Positions 44,564 through 55,382 of a stretch of 64,000 nucleotides of DNA are shown one piece after another. The notes below the pieces were generated by a model. It had not been told where the DNA came from. It ran no database searches and saw nothing but the letters and a program-made list of their open reading frames with translations. Source of the stretch: Macrolepiota albuminosa (lineage: Eukaryota > Basidiomycota > Agaricomycetes > Agaricales > Agaricaceae). The position numbers and the translations under genes are program-made. Position 1 is the first letter of the stretch. Every line of letters begins with the position of its first letter. The stretch lies in contig JAMWFC010000056.1 of the NCBI GenBank assembly GCA_027475525.1, positions 124,001-188,000 of the forward strand, written 5' to 3'.

Positions 44564-46899
44564 ATGTCTTTTTGTATTCCAACTCTGCCCCCCATGCCTT
44601 CTCAAGCAGTCCAAGAAGCCGCTTATACCTACATCGCCAAGGCCAACCGTTTTATTCATCATATCGAGGGTGTTGGCACTGAGGTGTCCCAGAACTTAGT
44701 AGTTGGCGTTATGAAGCTGCTGGAGAGATGGTATGAGGTGCGAGTCCTTGGCGTTGGTTGGAATTGCAAAATCAAGGTGCGGGAGTGGTGCCATGCGCGA
44801 TATGTTGACAATTGTGGCGCCAAGTGGTTGGCACCCTTCTCCCGTTTCATAAGTTGTTTTTGCTGCCTGCTGTGTTGCTTAGCTGATTGTTTTCTAGGCG
44901 CCTCCCCCTGTCCCCACTATCGAAGATGAGCTGGAGGACATTCTTTCTGATGTGTTGCCGATGACCGTAAGCGCATCGGCAACTGAATAAGTAGCTTCTG
45001 ACCTTCCCCTCTCCTTAGCTTTGGACTAAACTATCTCCCCGTAGTAAACAAGAGGTACTGGCGCCCCTTGCTTGCTTGCAGATCAAGCAGAAACAGGAGG
45101 AGGCTGCTGCCGCACATTCCTTGGCAGTGGCAAGGGCAGAGCTCACCAAGGAGCAGAAAAAGGAGTCCGTTGCCAAGAGTTCCAGCAAGGGGTCTTGCGC
45201 CGGCAGCACTTTGAGCCCAGTGTTGCCAGCTAGCAAGTCGGGCTCGCCGAGGAAGCCGGCAGGTGCTTCCAAATACAAGGTAAGTGCTGATTCCGCTTGC
45301 CATTGCCGATGGTCACTAACAACATTCGCAGAGTTGCAAGGTGGCTCCTCAATATGCGGTGAGTGGTATTTTCTTTTAGAATTGGTCTGGAATTACTAAG
45401 TCTTTGTAGGTGCCAACGCAAAGTTCCTTTGACGACAAGGAGGAGGCCATTCTTGATGAGGGGCAAGAGGCTGGGGTCGTGATGGAGGAGATGAAGGGGA
45501 AGAAGACTGTTTCCTTGGCGACCTGGCAGGCTTTTAAGGAGGCACGGGGAGCAATAAGTAACTTTTCTATCTTTTTGAGTCTCTTGCTAACTCTTAGCGC
45601 TAGTGTGACAAGTGCTGGGCAGACAACGACCCAGAAGGCTGTTGGTTCCCGACTGGAGCCCAGCCATGCTATCGCTGTGGCACCTTGAAACACGCTTGTA
45701 CCATTGACGGGGCCAAGAGTCACGAGCATGGCGGCATGCCAGATGCTCTTGTTGAGAAAATGTTTTTCCACGCTGTTCTGGTAAGGAGGGCTAGGGAGTT
45801 TGTGGAGGGGCAGAGGAAGAAGGTTGCCGCTGGAGGAATGGCGGCTGTGGGACAGGCCTCCTTGGCGTTGCTGACATGCCAAGGAGATGGGTCAGAAACT
45901 GTCAGAAATTGAGGTGCCGGTGAGCACCAAGGGACTTCGGTCTCAGAAAAACGACAAGCCCCTTCCCCAGACAAAGGGAAGGGCAAAGCCAAGTGACCGC
46001 AGGTGGTATCATCGCCTTCCCCTTCACCAACTCCTGAGGACACCAAAATGGCTGACTTGGAGAAGGCCTTAGCAGCGAGTCGCCTGCCTCCTCAAGATCC
46101 TGAGGCAGGCCCAAGTGGCCTCTTGTCACCTATCAATTTGGCGGTGAGGTCCCTTGGTGAGGAGCAGGAGGTGGGAGAGTGGGAAGCGGTTGGCGACTCG
46201 GTGCTGCAAGAGGAGCAGGAAGAAGCCCCTGCAGACGTCGAGATGGGGGATGAGTCTGGGAAGAAGGAGGGGGTGGCAACGGGAGGGGATGAAGACACTG
46301 AGGGAGAAGAAGAAGAAACCTTGGCGACACAGTGCAAAGGTGACAAGGAGGAGGCACCAGCAAAGGAGGTGGTAGCGGGAGAGGAGGAAGCGGCAGAAGT
46401 TGCCTGGAAGGAGCCTGAGTAGCGGTGGCTGCCTCCCTATGGTAACACTGCCCCTTGGGAGGTGTCTGACCCTGAGGACATTGCCAGGTTGGAACCTAGG
46501 TGACCTGTCATCACCAGGATAAACCCTGCCTAGACTCCCCAGCCGCAGCCAACGGTTACTGGCGATGCTTTTAACTGGCTGGGGCAAGACCTTATATACC
46601 TGGTGGTTGCACTCAACCTGTGGGAGATGCTGGAGAGGTTTTCGAGGAGGATGGCAACAATGGCGACGTCAATGGAGCAGGAACGGGAATGAGTACAGGG
46701 CCAGCTCATGGCGCTTTGCTTGTGCTATTCCAACTTGGATCGCAGCCTACACGTTCTGCACGATTACCAAGACAATTGCCAAGCTGCCATGGATTGGCAA
46801 ACCGCCAACAATATCCTACCGGGCGACCTCCTACCTCTTTGCGATTCCTCCCTGCCAGTTTCTGATGACTCCTTGCCAATGGACAATGTTAGCAAGTAA
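44564..46899 (+). pseudogene. Antisense cargo gene of Gypsy A: Cys-rich, coiled-coil protein (decayed)
   Basis: It lies opposite to the element's own sense, between the LTR and pol, and is collinear with 63089-59872 of copy B. Exon 1 from 44564 begins MSFCIPTLPPMPSQAVQEAA and contains LLERWYEVRVLGVGW. Later exons give APPPVPTIEDELEDILSDVL, a Lys/Glu/Gln coiled coil, GSTLSPVLPASKSGSPRKP, SCKVAPQYA and SSFDDKEEAILDEGQE. The Cys cluster is CDKCWADNDPEGCW...PCYRCGTLKHACTIDG (about 45607-45710), spacing CX2CX9CX8CX2CX6C, reminiscent of but not identical to a Zn2Cys6 cluster. Then come an acidic region, the motif APWEVSDPEDIA and a C-terminal coiled coil ending at 46899. Two intron donors are mutated GT to AT (about 44849 and 45556) and there are stops, so it is dead. 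Function unknown; DNA or RNA binding is only a guess. Confidence 0.7.
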
Positions 46900-47310
46900 A
46901 CGGACCTTAGCGTAGATAGGCCGTTTATGTATATTTTTCTTGTTATCGTTTGTGCATATATATTTTGCCATTTCATTGCCAAGTGGAAGGATAAGTCCAG
47001 TCTGAGTTAGCACACCAGCACAGGGTAAGTAAAGGGAAGATGATGGTAAGCATTTTAAGTTAGGTTTTAGCAAAAGGAGAAGTAGGTGAGGGACTTAGTC
47101 AAATTTTGAGAAAAAAGGGAAACACTCAGTAAATCATCATAGCAAAAAACCCTTGGCAAGAGTTGTGCAGGGCGCTAAGCGTTGGCGACACGCTAGCGCT
47201 GCGGCTTGACTATGTAAGGAATTGTCAGTTGGATATAATACAGTAAGTATCGGCAAGAAAAATAAGTAAGGTAAGTAATAGAAAGAGACAGCTTATCACT
47301 ATAGTCTTTT
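46900..47310. other. Spacer between cargo gene and pol in Gypsy A
   Basis: About 410 bp between the convergent 3' ends of the antisense gene and pol. No coding signal. The matching spacer in copy B is 59440-59871. Confidence 0.6.
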
Positions 47311-50300
47311 CTAATCATTTTCTTCTTCCTCTATCAGAGTCGGCAAATCATCATTGTCCAATAAGTCAGTTTCTTCAAGTTCCCTAAGTTTAGCGGTGTC
47401 GATATCTAGCGCTTCCAGCAGCAAGTCAATTTGTTCCCTGGCGAGATATGATAATAGGCAAAAGGCAGCAACAGGTCGATGTAGTACTGAACCATCTAAT
47501 TCACAGAGCACGTAAGCGCCTCCACGGTTACAAGAGATAACTACCAAAGGTCCCAAATAGCGTGGGCACATTTTCTTGTTATATGAGGTCTCGATTTTGG
47601 AGTTGCACATAAGCACTAGCGTACCCCTTGGGAAGTTGTAATCCTTGATAGTAGCGCTATGCTTGGTTTCAAATCGCAAGGCTGCTTGGCGACGGGCGCT
47701 AAAGACTACCTCATGGAGTCGCTCCAAATCTTCTTTCCTTCGTTGGAGATCAATAGCTTGTCTGGCGATCAGATTGGTAGTTGCCAAGATGCTGTTGAGT
47801 ACTGGCTGCAGATAAGTTGCTTCTATAATGTCGGCAGGAAGTAAAGGATGGGTGCCAGTAGCCACGTAATAGGGAGAACAACCCATGCGCTTACGAATGG
47901 TAACTCTTTCCAACCAAAATACTGATGGGTGCCAGTAGCCACGTAATAGGGAGAACAACCCATGCGCTTACGAATGGTAACTCTTTCCAACCAAAATACT
48001 GAGTATGTCGCTTCACTCCAACAAGATTTGTCGCCATTGACTGCCTTGAAGAGCGCTTGCCAAACATCAAAGTGTGGTCTCTCTACCAACCCATTGGCAC
48101 GCTTGTTGTAGCCAGATACTTGAATGTGATGAATGTTGTATTGCTTGGCAAGATATGTTAGCGCTTTGATAATTGGCGCACTGTTATCCGTGACAATTTC
48201 TCTTAGCGCTCCCTAACGGCAAATGACGTCCTCAAACAGCCACTTAGCGACCGCCTCCGTGTTTTCTCTTTGAAGCATTCAAAATTCAGGCCAGTGGATT
48301 AGCGAGCAACAACCTTGAATAATGTACTTGTAGCGACCAGATTTGGGCATATGCATGGTATCGATGTAGATTTTGCTGAATAGGGGAGCTGGCGTTGCAA
48401 CAATGGGTAGGATAAGTACTTGGCGTGTTTGTTGAATTTGGCAGAGGTGGCAAGTCCTAATGTACCAGGCGATGTCGGCACTAGCATGTGGCTACCAGAA
48501 TCGTTCTAACAGAGAGGCTCGGGTAGCATACAAACCTCTATGTCCTAGTTTGTCATGCATGGCATGCAGGACACATAAGCGACTTTCTGGCTTGATGATC
48601 AGCTTGTAAGCGCCATCTCGATTTTGTCGCCAAAGGCAGTTGTTGGTAAAGAAGAAGTGGGCGGCATATCGGATAAAGGTTGCGTATTGTTCGTCGGTAA
48701 GTCCTGCCAGTTGCTTGAGGTCTTGTATCCATTGTTTGACTACTAACAGGCAACTATCTTCTGCTTTTGCCTTAGCGGATCAGGGAACGGCATTGTATGT
48801 CAAGTTTCTACTGTCTTCTCTTAGTGGGTGAGGTTCTTGTACGATTTTTACTGGAGGCAAGTCTTGTCCAAGGATGCTTGCCGTGTAGAATGTGAGAGGT
48901 GCACTAAAGATCTTGGGTCGGTAAGGGACAAGGAGATGTAAAAGGATGCTGGTAGGTTGGTGCCAATGCAGCAAGGGAATTGGTTGTTGTACAAGGTGTA
49001 CGAAACCGTGTAATCGGTCGATCCAGTCCTCAAAATCGTTATTAGCCTGTGGATCTACTGCCAGGTTGCCAGGTTGCCATGGTCACCTAGAGAGTCCATC
49101 TGGGCTGTGGAAAGAGCTCTTGACGTGTACCAACTCAAAGTGAAACATAAGAATAGCGACCACCCAACGGTTCATGCTAGCAGATGGCTGGATATTGGGA
49201 TTCTGCAGCATGCCTTTGATGTACCTAGCATCGACTTCTACAATAAGGTTCCGCACGCCAATCAAATACATCTTTAGCGACCGGAAGGCTTTGAAGAGTC
49301 CATAGAGCTCTAGCTTAGGCTGACTGTAGCGAGATTCTCTGTCATTTAGCGTGATAGACCCAAAGCGGTTGTATTGTTGCTGTTTCCGGTTGTCGCTAAG
49401 GCACTGGCACAAAAAGTAGCCAACGGCAATGTATGAGGTATCCACTGCCAAGATAACAGGGTCGGCAGAGCTATAGTTGATTGGAACTAGGGGTTTGGCA
49501 TCTTGTAGGGCTTTTACTAAGTCTCGCTGTGCAGTGACCTGGTCTGGCCCAAATTTGAAGGGCTCATTGGCACGGGTGAGTTGGTTAAGGGCATGTGCGC
49601 GATGGGCAAAATTCTTGACAAATATCCTGAGAATGCCAACGGTACCAAGAAAGGCATGAACTTCAGATAAGTCGTGGCAAGGACCCCATTGCTCCAGGAG
49701 TGCTAGGTGAGACTCGTTGGGAACGTGTCCATCAGGCGTGCAAATGTGACCAAGTATTTTGAACCTTGGCGCGCAAAGGAGGAGCTTGTGGCCGCTAAAG
49801 GTGCCACTGCTATACTTCATACGGTGGAGAACTCGGTTGAGCAGCTGGAAAAACTCCCATAACGCTAAGTGAATGTTGGGATTGTCGGGATGGGTCGCCG
49901 GTAAGCTGTTTACAAGTTGCCAGTCTTTGGGGCCTTTGACGCCAACGTCATCAATGAAGCTAAGAACATTATGCGGTATCTTGGGTTGGAGGATGAAAGT
50001 GATGTCATCATGGAATATAGGGACTGAGTTTGTCCAGCCCATTGGCAAAGTGACTAGGTGCAACACGCCAAACAGGGTTTGAAAAGTGGTGAGGTCTCGG
50101 GAAGAAGGGTGTATCAGGCGTTTGTCATAGCCAACATAGAGGTCAAGGGTGGCGCCACAAATACGCCCAGCAAAGGACTCCGCAACGTGGTCAGGAAAAG
50201 GCAGTATGCTAGAGTGTTGTATGGTAACTCTATTCAGCGGTTTGAGACTGTGGACTATGCGTAGATTGCCATTCTTTTTGAGGACGCAAAACTACTGGAA

Positions 50301-51045
50301 GTGGTAAGAGCTGTTAGAGGGTTCGTAGACGCCAGCCTTAATCTTAGTCCTAATAATTTAGCAGACCTTGGCTTCGATTCCAGGTGGTAATGGTTGGTTG
50401 TGTTCCATCCATGGCATGTGAGGAATGGTTGGGATTACAACAGGTGGAAAGAAGTCTGTATGGAGGCTGCCGCACTCTGAGTCTTCCCAAGCGAAGGCTT
50501 TATTTTGCTTAGCAATGAGATCGGTAAGAACATCCAACTCATCTTTGGTCAAAAACCCTGTGTCATGCTCCTTGGCGAACTGTAGCTGGCGTTCTGCGGT
50601 AAAACGTCCTGTGGGCTGAAAGGGTGGCAGATTCAGTGATAAGGTTGGCATGTCGGCAAGAGGGTCGCCAATGATCTGGTGCTTGATTCTAAAGGTCTCA
50701 GGAGAGTGCGTAGCAAAGGGTTTTGTTTTGAGCACAACTGGCTTATATTTCTTTTTGACTTGAACCCCTTTCCTTTTGAGAGTGTTAGCTTGGTTATATA
50801 CAGAGGTGGAAAGGGGAAATGTAGCCTGAGGAGTGGCAAGTCCGAGAACGGCAGGAGACAAGGCTTTGGGAAGGGTAGTGAGATATGTATCAGTAGACGC
50901 AATATTTTGAAATGATTCAGAAGCGGTAAGGTATAAGTACGCAAGCGAGGAGTTGGTAATGTTTTGGTTTTTCTGGGAAAGTTCAGCATCAGTAGCAGAT
51001 AAAGTATTTAAAACGTCTTCATCAAGAAAAGCGGTAGACACACAT
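47311..51045 (-). pseudogene. Gypsy A pol remnant
   Basis: Minus strand. 51045-50358 covers the protease-RT linker and RT start (FLDEDVLNTLSATDAELSQK; AFAWEDSECGSLHTDFFPP). 50066-49083 has RT palm and thumb with FIDDVGVKG (the YxDD-type catalytic motif, here F-I-D-D), then VGILRIFVKNFAHRA. RNase H follows (VILAVDTSYIAVGYFLCQ; KLELYGLFKAFRSL). 48800-47311 is integrase: the HHCC region, VDTMHMPKSGRYKY, a core broken by stops, then MGCSPYYVATGTHPLLPADI and the C-terminus ending EEEEND. Frameshifts and stops abound and a 77-bp duplication interrupts the integrase. Highly similar to copy B. Confidence 0.88.
47847..48000. repeat. Perfect 77-bp tandem duplication (Gypsy A integrase)
   Basis: 47847-47923 equals 47924-48000. 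It shifts the integrase frame. Same offset as the seven others. Confidence 0.95.
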
Positions 51046-52010
51046 ATAGAGACATCACAACGGTACATGTCATACGTTGTACGGGAGCTTGCTTTGTGCC
51101 ATACCATATGTGTCCAGCAGAGTCCGCTACACTGGAGCGGAGCAGTCCCCACAGTGCCATAGAATACAGAGCCGTAGACGTGTCACAATGTGCTGTATGA
51201 CACAGTCCAGTAGATCAATAAAAGGTGGGCACACACATGCGCATGCAGGCCCGGCGGATGCCAGCGGACACTAGCGAATGTCAATGTGTGTCAGCAGCCG
51301 CTGGCGGGCATCAGCACATGAGTAAAAACCTCCTCCATTGGCGGACTTCATGGCATGAATAAACCCTCCTCGAGGTTCTCCACTTCCCTTCCCTCTCCAT
51401 TCCTCCCCGCAATAACTCAAGGCTGCACATCTCCCCTTCCCTCCTTTTCCCACCCCTGATGCCAGCATATGTCCACAAAAGGGCCCCGCAGACCTATGCA
51501 GGCCTACGCAAGCCACTAGTAGACATCCATGCAGACCTATGTCGACCCACTCAAACCTACGCAGGCTTTCCCAGGCCTGCGCAGGGCACCAGCGGACATC
51601 TGCAGAGGCCTATGCAGGTCCACAGAGGCTGGTTGGACCAAAGAAAAAGAAACATCGTCTTGCCCACCATATGCCTGTGGGGGGGAATCGAACCCCCGGC
51701 CTTGGAAAAGCCTCCAGCAACGGAACACACATTTAACCGCTGCACTACAGGTCTGTTACTAATGGATAGATTCAAAGGTCGGATAACACAATGAACGGAT
51801 GCCCACCTATGTTTCCGCAGGTTCCCGTATGGATTTTTTGAGGTAGAAGGAGGGTGGCATACCTCCCAAAAGAGTTTTTGTGGCTTGAAAGGGGTGTTGG
51901 CATCAGCAGCCATCAGCTGGCATCTGTTGGAGTTTGTCGGCAGCTGTTGTGACCCGCTGGCATCCATCGGCATCTGCCAGATATCTGCTGGTATCTGTCA
52001 GCATCCACGG
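51046..52010. repeat. Degenerate short-period repeats between the two Gypsy copies
   Basis: The segment is not Gypsy. It is full of diverged short motifs, such as GCAGACCTATGCAGGCCTACG around 51490-51610 and variants of TGGCATCTG / CAGCGGACATC at 51240-51320 and 51900-52010. They bracket a tRNA-like sequence. It may be the remains of another repeat into which copy B inserted. Confidence 0.55.
51672..51753 (-). tRNA. tRNA-like sequence, degenerate
   Basis: On the minus strand, a start GACCTGTAGTGCAGCGGTTAA resembles an acceptor strand and D arm (B-type A-box spacing). GGGGGTTCGATTCCCCC is a perfect T arm with box-B-like GGTTCGATTCC. The end ACAGGCA pairs with the start at five of seven positions. 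The middle (about 30 nt) does not fold into a standard anticodon arm and variable loop. I infer a tRNA pseudogene or the head of a tRNA-derived SINE; a long-variable-arm tRNA is the alternative. Confidence 0.45.
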
Positions 52011-52750
52011 TGATAGGACCCCATACAGGATCAGCGCATCAACGGCAGGCTACGGCAACGCGGCACCGGCTCAGGGTACCTTAGCGCACGCTAACTAACC
52101 AATTTTGGCAATATTTGACAGCCGCGCATGGCAAGAAGCAGATCCAATCAGTGATAGCGCCGACGGCAGACAGAATGACAACTGACAGATGGCATCAGTC
52201 ACTGATGACAGCGCTTAGCGAGAAGCCTGATGATCTATCAAAAACTGACGGACAGCTTGGCATTTGACCTTGGCGTCTGACACCGCTTAGCGCCTCGATC
52301 TGGTGCCTGACATCACTAAGCATTGTGGACAGACAGAAGGGTGATGGATTGATGGTTTAGCTTCACGATCTGTTGCCTGGCGTCGCTAAGGGTCTTGAAT
52401 GGATGGTAGGGATCTGAAACCGTTGGAGCTACCCCTATAAAATTTTCTAGTTTACCGCACTTTGGCAATGGTTAGTCACTGGCGACGGTGAACTCCTTGT
52501 TGGAGCTACCCCTATAAAATTTTCTAGTTTACCGCACTTTGGCAATGGTTAGTCACTGGCGACGGTGAACTCCTTTACCTTAGCGCTTTACACTTGCCGA
52601 CCCCCTTACCGACTTTTCCCCATTTTCATAGGTGCGTTTTCTGGGACCTGCCCGGGACTCCCCACATCATTTACAGCGCGCCCAACGCAAGCAATTGGTA
52701 CGGTAACACTTTAACTATATTTGTTTCTGACCAAACTTTGGGCATCATCA
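52011..52750 (+). repeat. Gypsy B 5' LTR, lacking an internal block
   Basis: It runs from TGATAGGACCCC to GGGCATCATCA. Compared with the complete LTR of copy A (929 bp) it lacks about 265 bp, including the TATAAAA promoter region. In the same place it carries a 77-bp duplication (52423-52576). The missing block begins exactly at the end of that duplication. Confidence 0.88.
52423..52576. repeat. Perfect 77-bp tandem duplication (Gypsy B 5' LTR)
   Basis: 52423-52499 equals 52500-52576. It ends where LTR sequence is missing relative to copies A and the 3' LTR, as expected for a faulty contig join. Confidence 0.95.
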
Positions 52751-52753
52751 AAT

Positions 52754-52771
52754 TGGAGCCCACCGCGAGGG
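52754..52771 (+). promoter_or_regulatory. Gypsy B primer-binding site
   Basis: TGGAGCCCACCGCGAGGG begins three bases after the 5' LTR. The leading TGG is complementary to the CCA end of a tRNA. I could not assign which tRNA. Confidence 0.75.
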
Positions 52772-52779
52772 ATCTCTAG

Positions 52780-54050
52780 AGCAGAATTCCACCAGAAACC
52801 CATCTTCAGCGTAGGCGCCGCCTGCTAGAACAGTCAGCAGAAGGCATAGCTCCTTCCCACCCATCAACTCCACAACCACCTGGTGCCTTACCGGGTCTCT
52901 CTCTTGCACAGGAACTACAGAACGCCACTGTAGATGAATTTCCTGATCTCTTTTCGCGTTCTTTTGACTTTAGCGCCGACGACCTCTTAGCGTCGCCGCT
53001 TGCCGTACCACAACCAGTTACCCCCATCACTCCATTGACACCTCTTTCTCAACTCGCCATTTCTCTTACCTCGTCGCCAATCTCTAGAACTCCTTCCCCA
53101 CAACTGCTAACCGAACTCGCTACCACCGTCGCTATAGAACAACAAGTTTAGCGTATGCTGCCACGTAACCACTTCTTGGCACCAAAATGGAATGAGTCCA
53201 AGCCACGGGAGCTCTCCCAGTATTTCAAGGAATTGGAGTATTTATTTAGGGATTGTGGTATTACCGACCACACACAGATGAAGGAGTACGCGGCAAGATA
53301 CGTATCATATGACACAGCAGAGACATGGACAGGCCTTGCTGAGTTTGCCGCCTTTGTTCCTGCCGCCCCACCTGTTCCAGCCCAAGGCGCTTTGTATGAA
53401 GGCTGGAAGACGGCAGTGATTCAGTTATACCCTGGCGCTGAAGAAGCTACTCAATACTTGGTAAACAAGCTGCAGAAATTAGTACAGGAATCATTCGACA
53501 GTGGCACCTCTTCTCTTGGTGCATTCTCTATGTATTACCGCAAATTCCAAAAGATTGCTAGGTGGTTAGTGCAAAACGGCAAGCTTTATATTAATGAGGA
53601 ACGTCGCCTATTCCAACAAGGCATCCTGACTTCGCTTTAGACTCGTATTGCTTGTCGCCTAGAGATAGTTCACCAGGCCCATCACTCAGACGAGCCCTAT
53701 AACGTTGCCGACGTCTTTGAAGCTGGTAAATGGGTTCTCAAGGGGACGGACACTGGCATGGGACTGCAATGCGCTAGGACAAGCCCACCACCTGAGCGAA
53801 CTAATGATATCATTCCCATCCCACCTCCTGTTGCCGACTTCATTAAGAAGGAGGATCTCAACGCTGCCGTTACCGCTGCTGTCGCTTCCGCCATGACTCG
53901 TATCAAAACTATGATTACCACCAATCTTGCTAACCGACCCGCTAATGTACCTGCATCTGGCCCTTGCCACTTCTGTGGGGAAATTGGACATACTATGACT
54001 AGAGGACGCTGCGCGACCCTAGAAAATTACATTCAGCAAGAAAGGATTTG
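52780..54050 (+). pseudogene. Gypsy B gag region
   Basis: One frame runs through 52780-54050 with stops at 53152 (TAG), 53638 (TAG) and 54049 (TGA). The N-terminus is Pro/Ser/Thr-rich. From 53155 comes the gag core: FLAPKWNESKPRELSQYFKE, LEYLFRDCGIT and a capsid-like helical domain to about 53640. A zinc-knuckle-like CHFCGEIGHTMTRGRC lies near 53970-54015. Its last spacing is HX6C instead of the usual HX4C. No ATG opens the frame at its upstream limit; the first in-frame ATG is 53155. The frame continues without a shift into protease. Confidence 0.85.
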
Positions 54051-55290
54051 AAGGGCTATCGATGGCAAGATAGTCCTCACCACTGGCGCCACCATCCCCA
54101 ACTACCCGGACAAGAAGTCTTTCCAGGAGCGAGTTGATGAATGGCATAGGCGCAACCCAGGACAAATCGTTACCGGCACGCTTTCTGGCAACACCAACCC
54201 CGATCCTGAACAGGCGACCCAACAGCAAATGATCCACGAGGTCTTACACTTCGACAGCGTTGGCGACCATCCTACTTTCTTGCGGGAAGAACGTATCGCT
54301 AAGCTACAACAAGAATTGGATTCGCTCAAAAATCAGGTCTTTGATGGGGTTGAAGTTAAGCAGCCTAAACAACCTCTTAAAGGATACAAGCCAATGCCTC
54401 CCGCTTCTGCCACTCCGCCAGCTACCACTCCAGAACCAGCATCGACTGCCACCGCTTCCAAACCGCCCTTGCCGCCTTTACATCCATACTCAGGGATTCC
54501 TGACCGTTATCATACACCCACACAACGAAATTTTGCTGCTCCCGAGAAACGTCCTGAGGGTGGCTACCGACCTACCACGCCAATTTTTGACATAGAGAAA
54601 TCCAACCACGTCTTCAACTGCATTATAAAAACCGCCATCACCTTGTCAGTAGAAGAACTTTGTAGTATTGCTCCCGACGTTCACAACCAAGTCAAGACGG
54701 CAGTCACACCTCGACGTCCCTTGGCGACAACCGTTGCTGAGGTCGAGGATCTCGACAACGCGCTCTCTGGTTTTTCCGTTACCGTCAACTCTTTGGACGC
54801 TGAAGACTCTCCTGCCAACACCATCGCTAACGCCACCTCTGTGGACCCAGTAGAGACCTATCTTAGGTCAGTAGACCATGGAGAAGACCCAGCAATTCTT
54901 ACCGTCGCTCAAGAATCGCACGCTATTCGCTCAGTCGTGCTAACCGTAGACAATAAGCACAAGGTAGAGGTGATTGTGGATAGCGGGTCTCAGATCATTT
55001 CTATGGCAGCTGAAGTCGCTAACGATCTGGGTCTCATTTATGACCCTACAGTTATATTAAACATGCAGAGCACTAACAGTACGGTGGACAGATCCCTAGG
55101 CCTCACCAAGAATGTGCCCTGCACCCTTGGCAACATCACATTTTACCTCCAAATACACATTTTACGTTCCCCGGCATACGACTTACTACTCAGCAGACCC
55201 TTCGACGTCTTGGCACGATCAGTCGTCAAGACTGTTACCGACGACGAGACAACCTTAACTATTAGCGACCCAAATTCCGGAATTCGATGA
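54051..55290 (+). pseudogene. Gypsy B gag-protease linker and aspartic protease
   Basis: Same frame as gag. After a Pro/Ala-rich linker (about 54380-54480), the retropepsin-like protease has VEVIVDSGSQIISMAAEV (catalytic DSG, about 54970-55010) and ILRSPAYDLLLSRPFDVLAR near the end. A TGA at 55288 and a frameshift before 55383 separate it from RT. The active site itself is intact. By family it would cleave the Gag-Pol precursor. Confidence 0.85.
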
Positions 55291-55382
55291 ATGGTGCCAA
55301 TGTTCCCTAGGGGACAACAAAAAGGCGCCCACGCTAAGCCCCCGGAGTTTACCGACCAGCACGCCAACGAGCCTCCCCACCG

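Larger units (their letters stand above)
43466..51045 (-). mobile_element. Gypsy (Ty3-type) LTR retrotransposon copy A, 5'-truncated
   Basis: Read on the minus strand it contains part of the protease-RT region, RNase H, integrase, an antisense cargo gene, a polypurine tract and a 3' LTR. Homology with copy B breaks at about 51045 (equivalent to about 55478 in B), so the 5' LTR, gag and most of the protease are missing. The five bases 43461-43465 (TCCAT) next to the LTR resemble the Copia LTR sequence TCTGT at that point, as expected for insertion into the Copia 3' LTR. Confidence 0.88.

Noticed and set aside
45376..46587. Minus-strand frames across the antisense cargo gene of Gypsy A
   Set aside because: The plus-strand exons keep the Cys cluster and collinearity with copy B; these frames have no such support.
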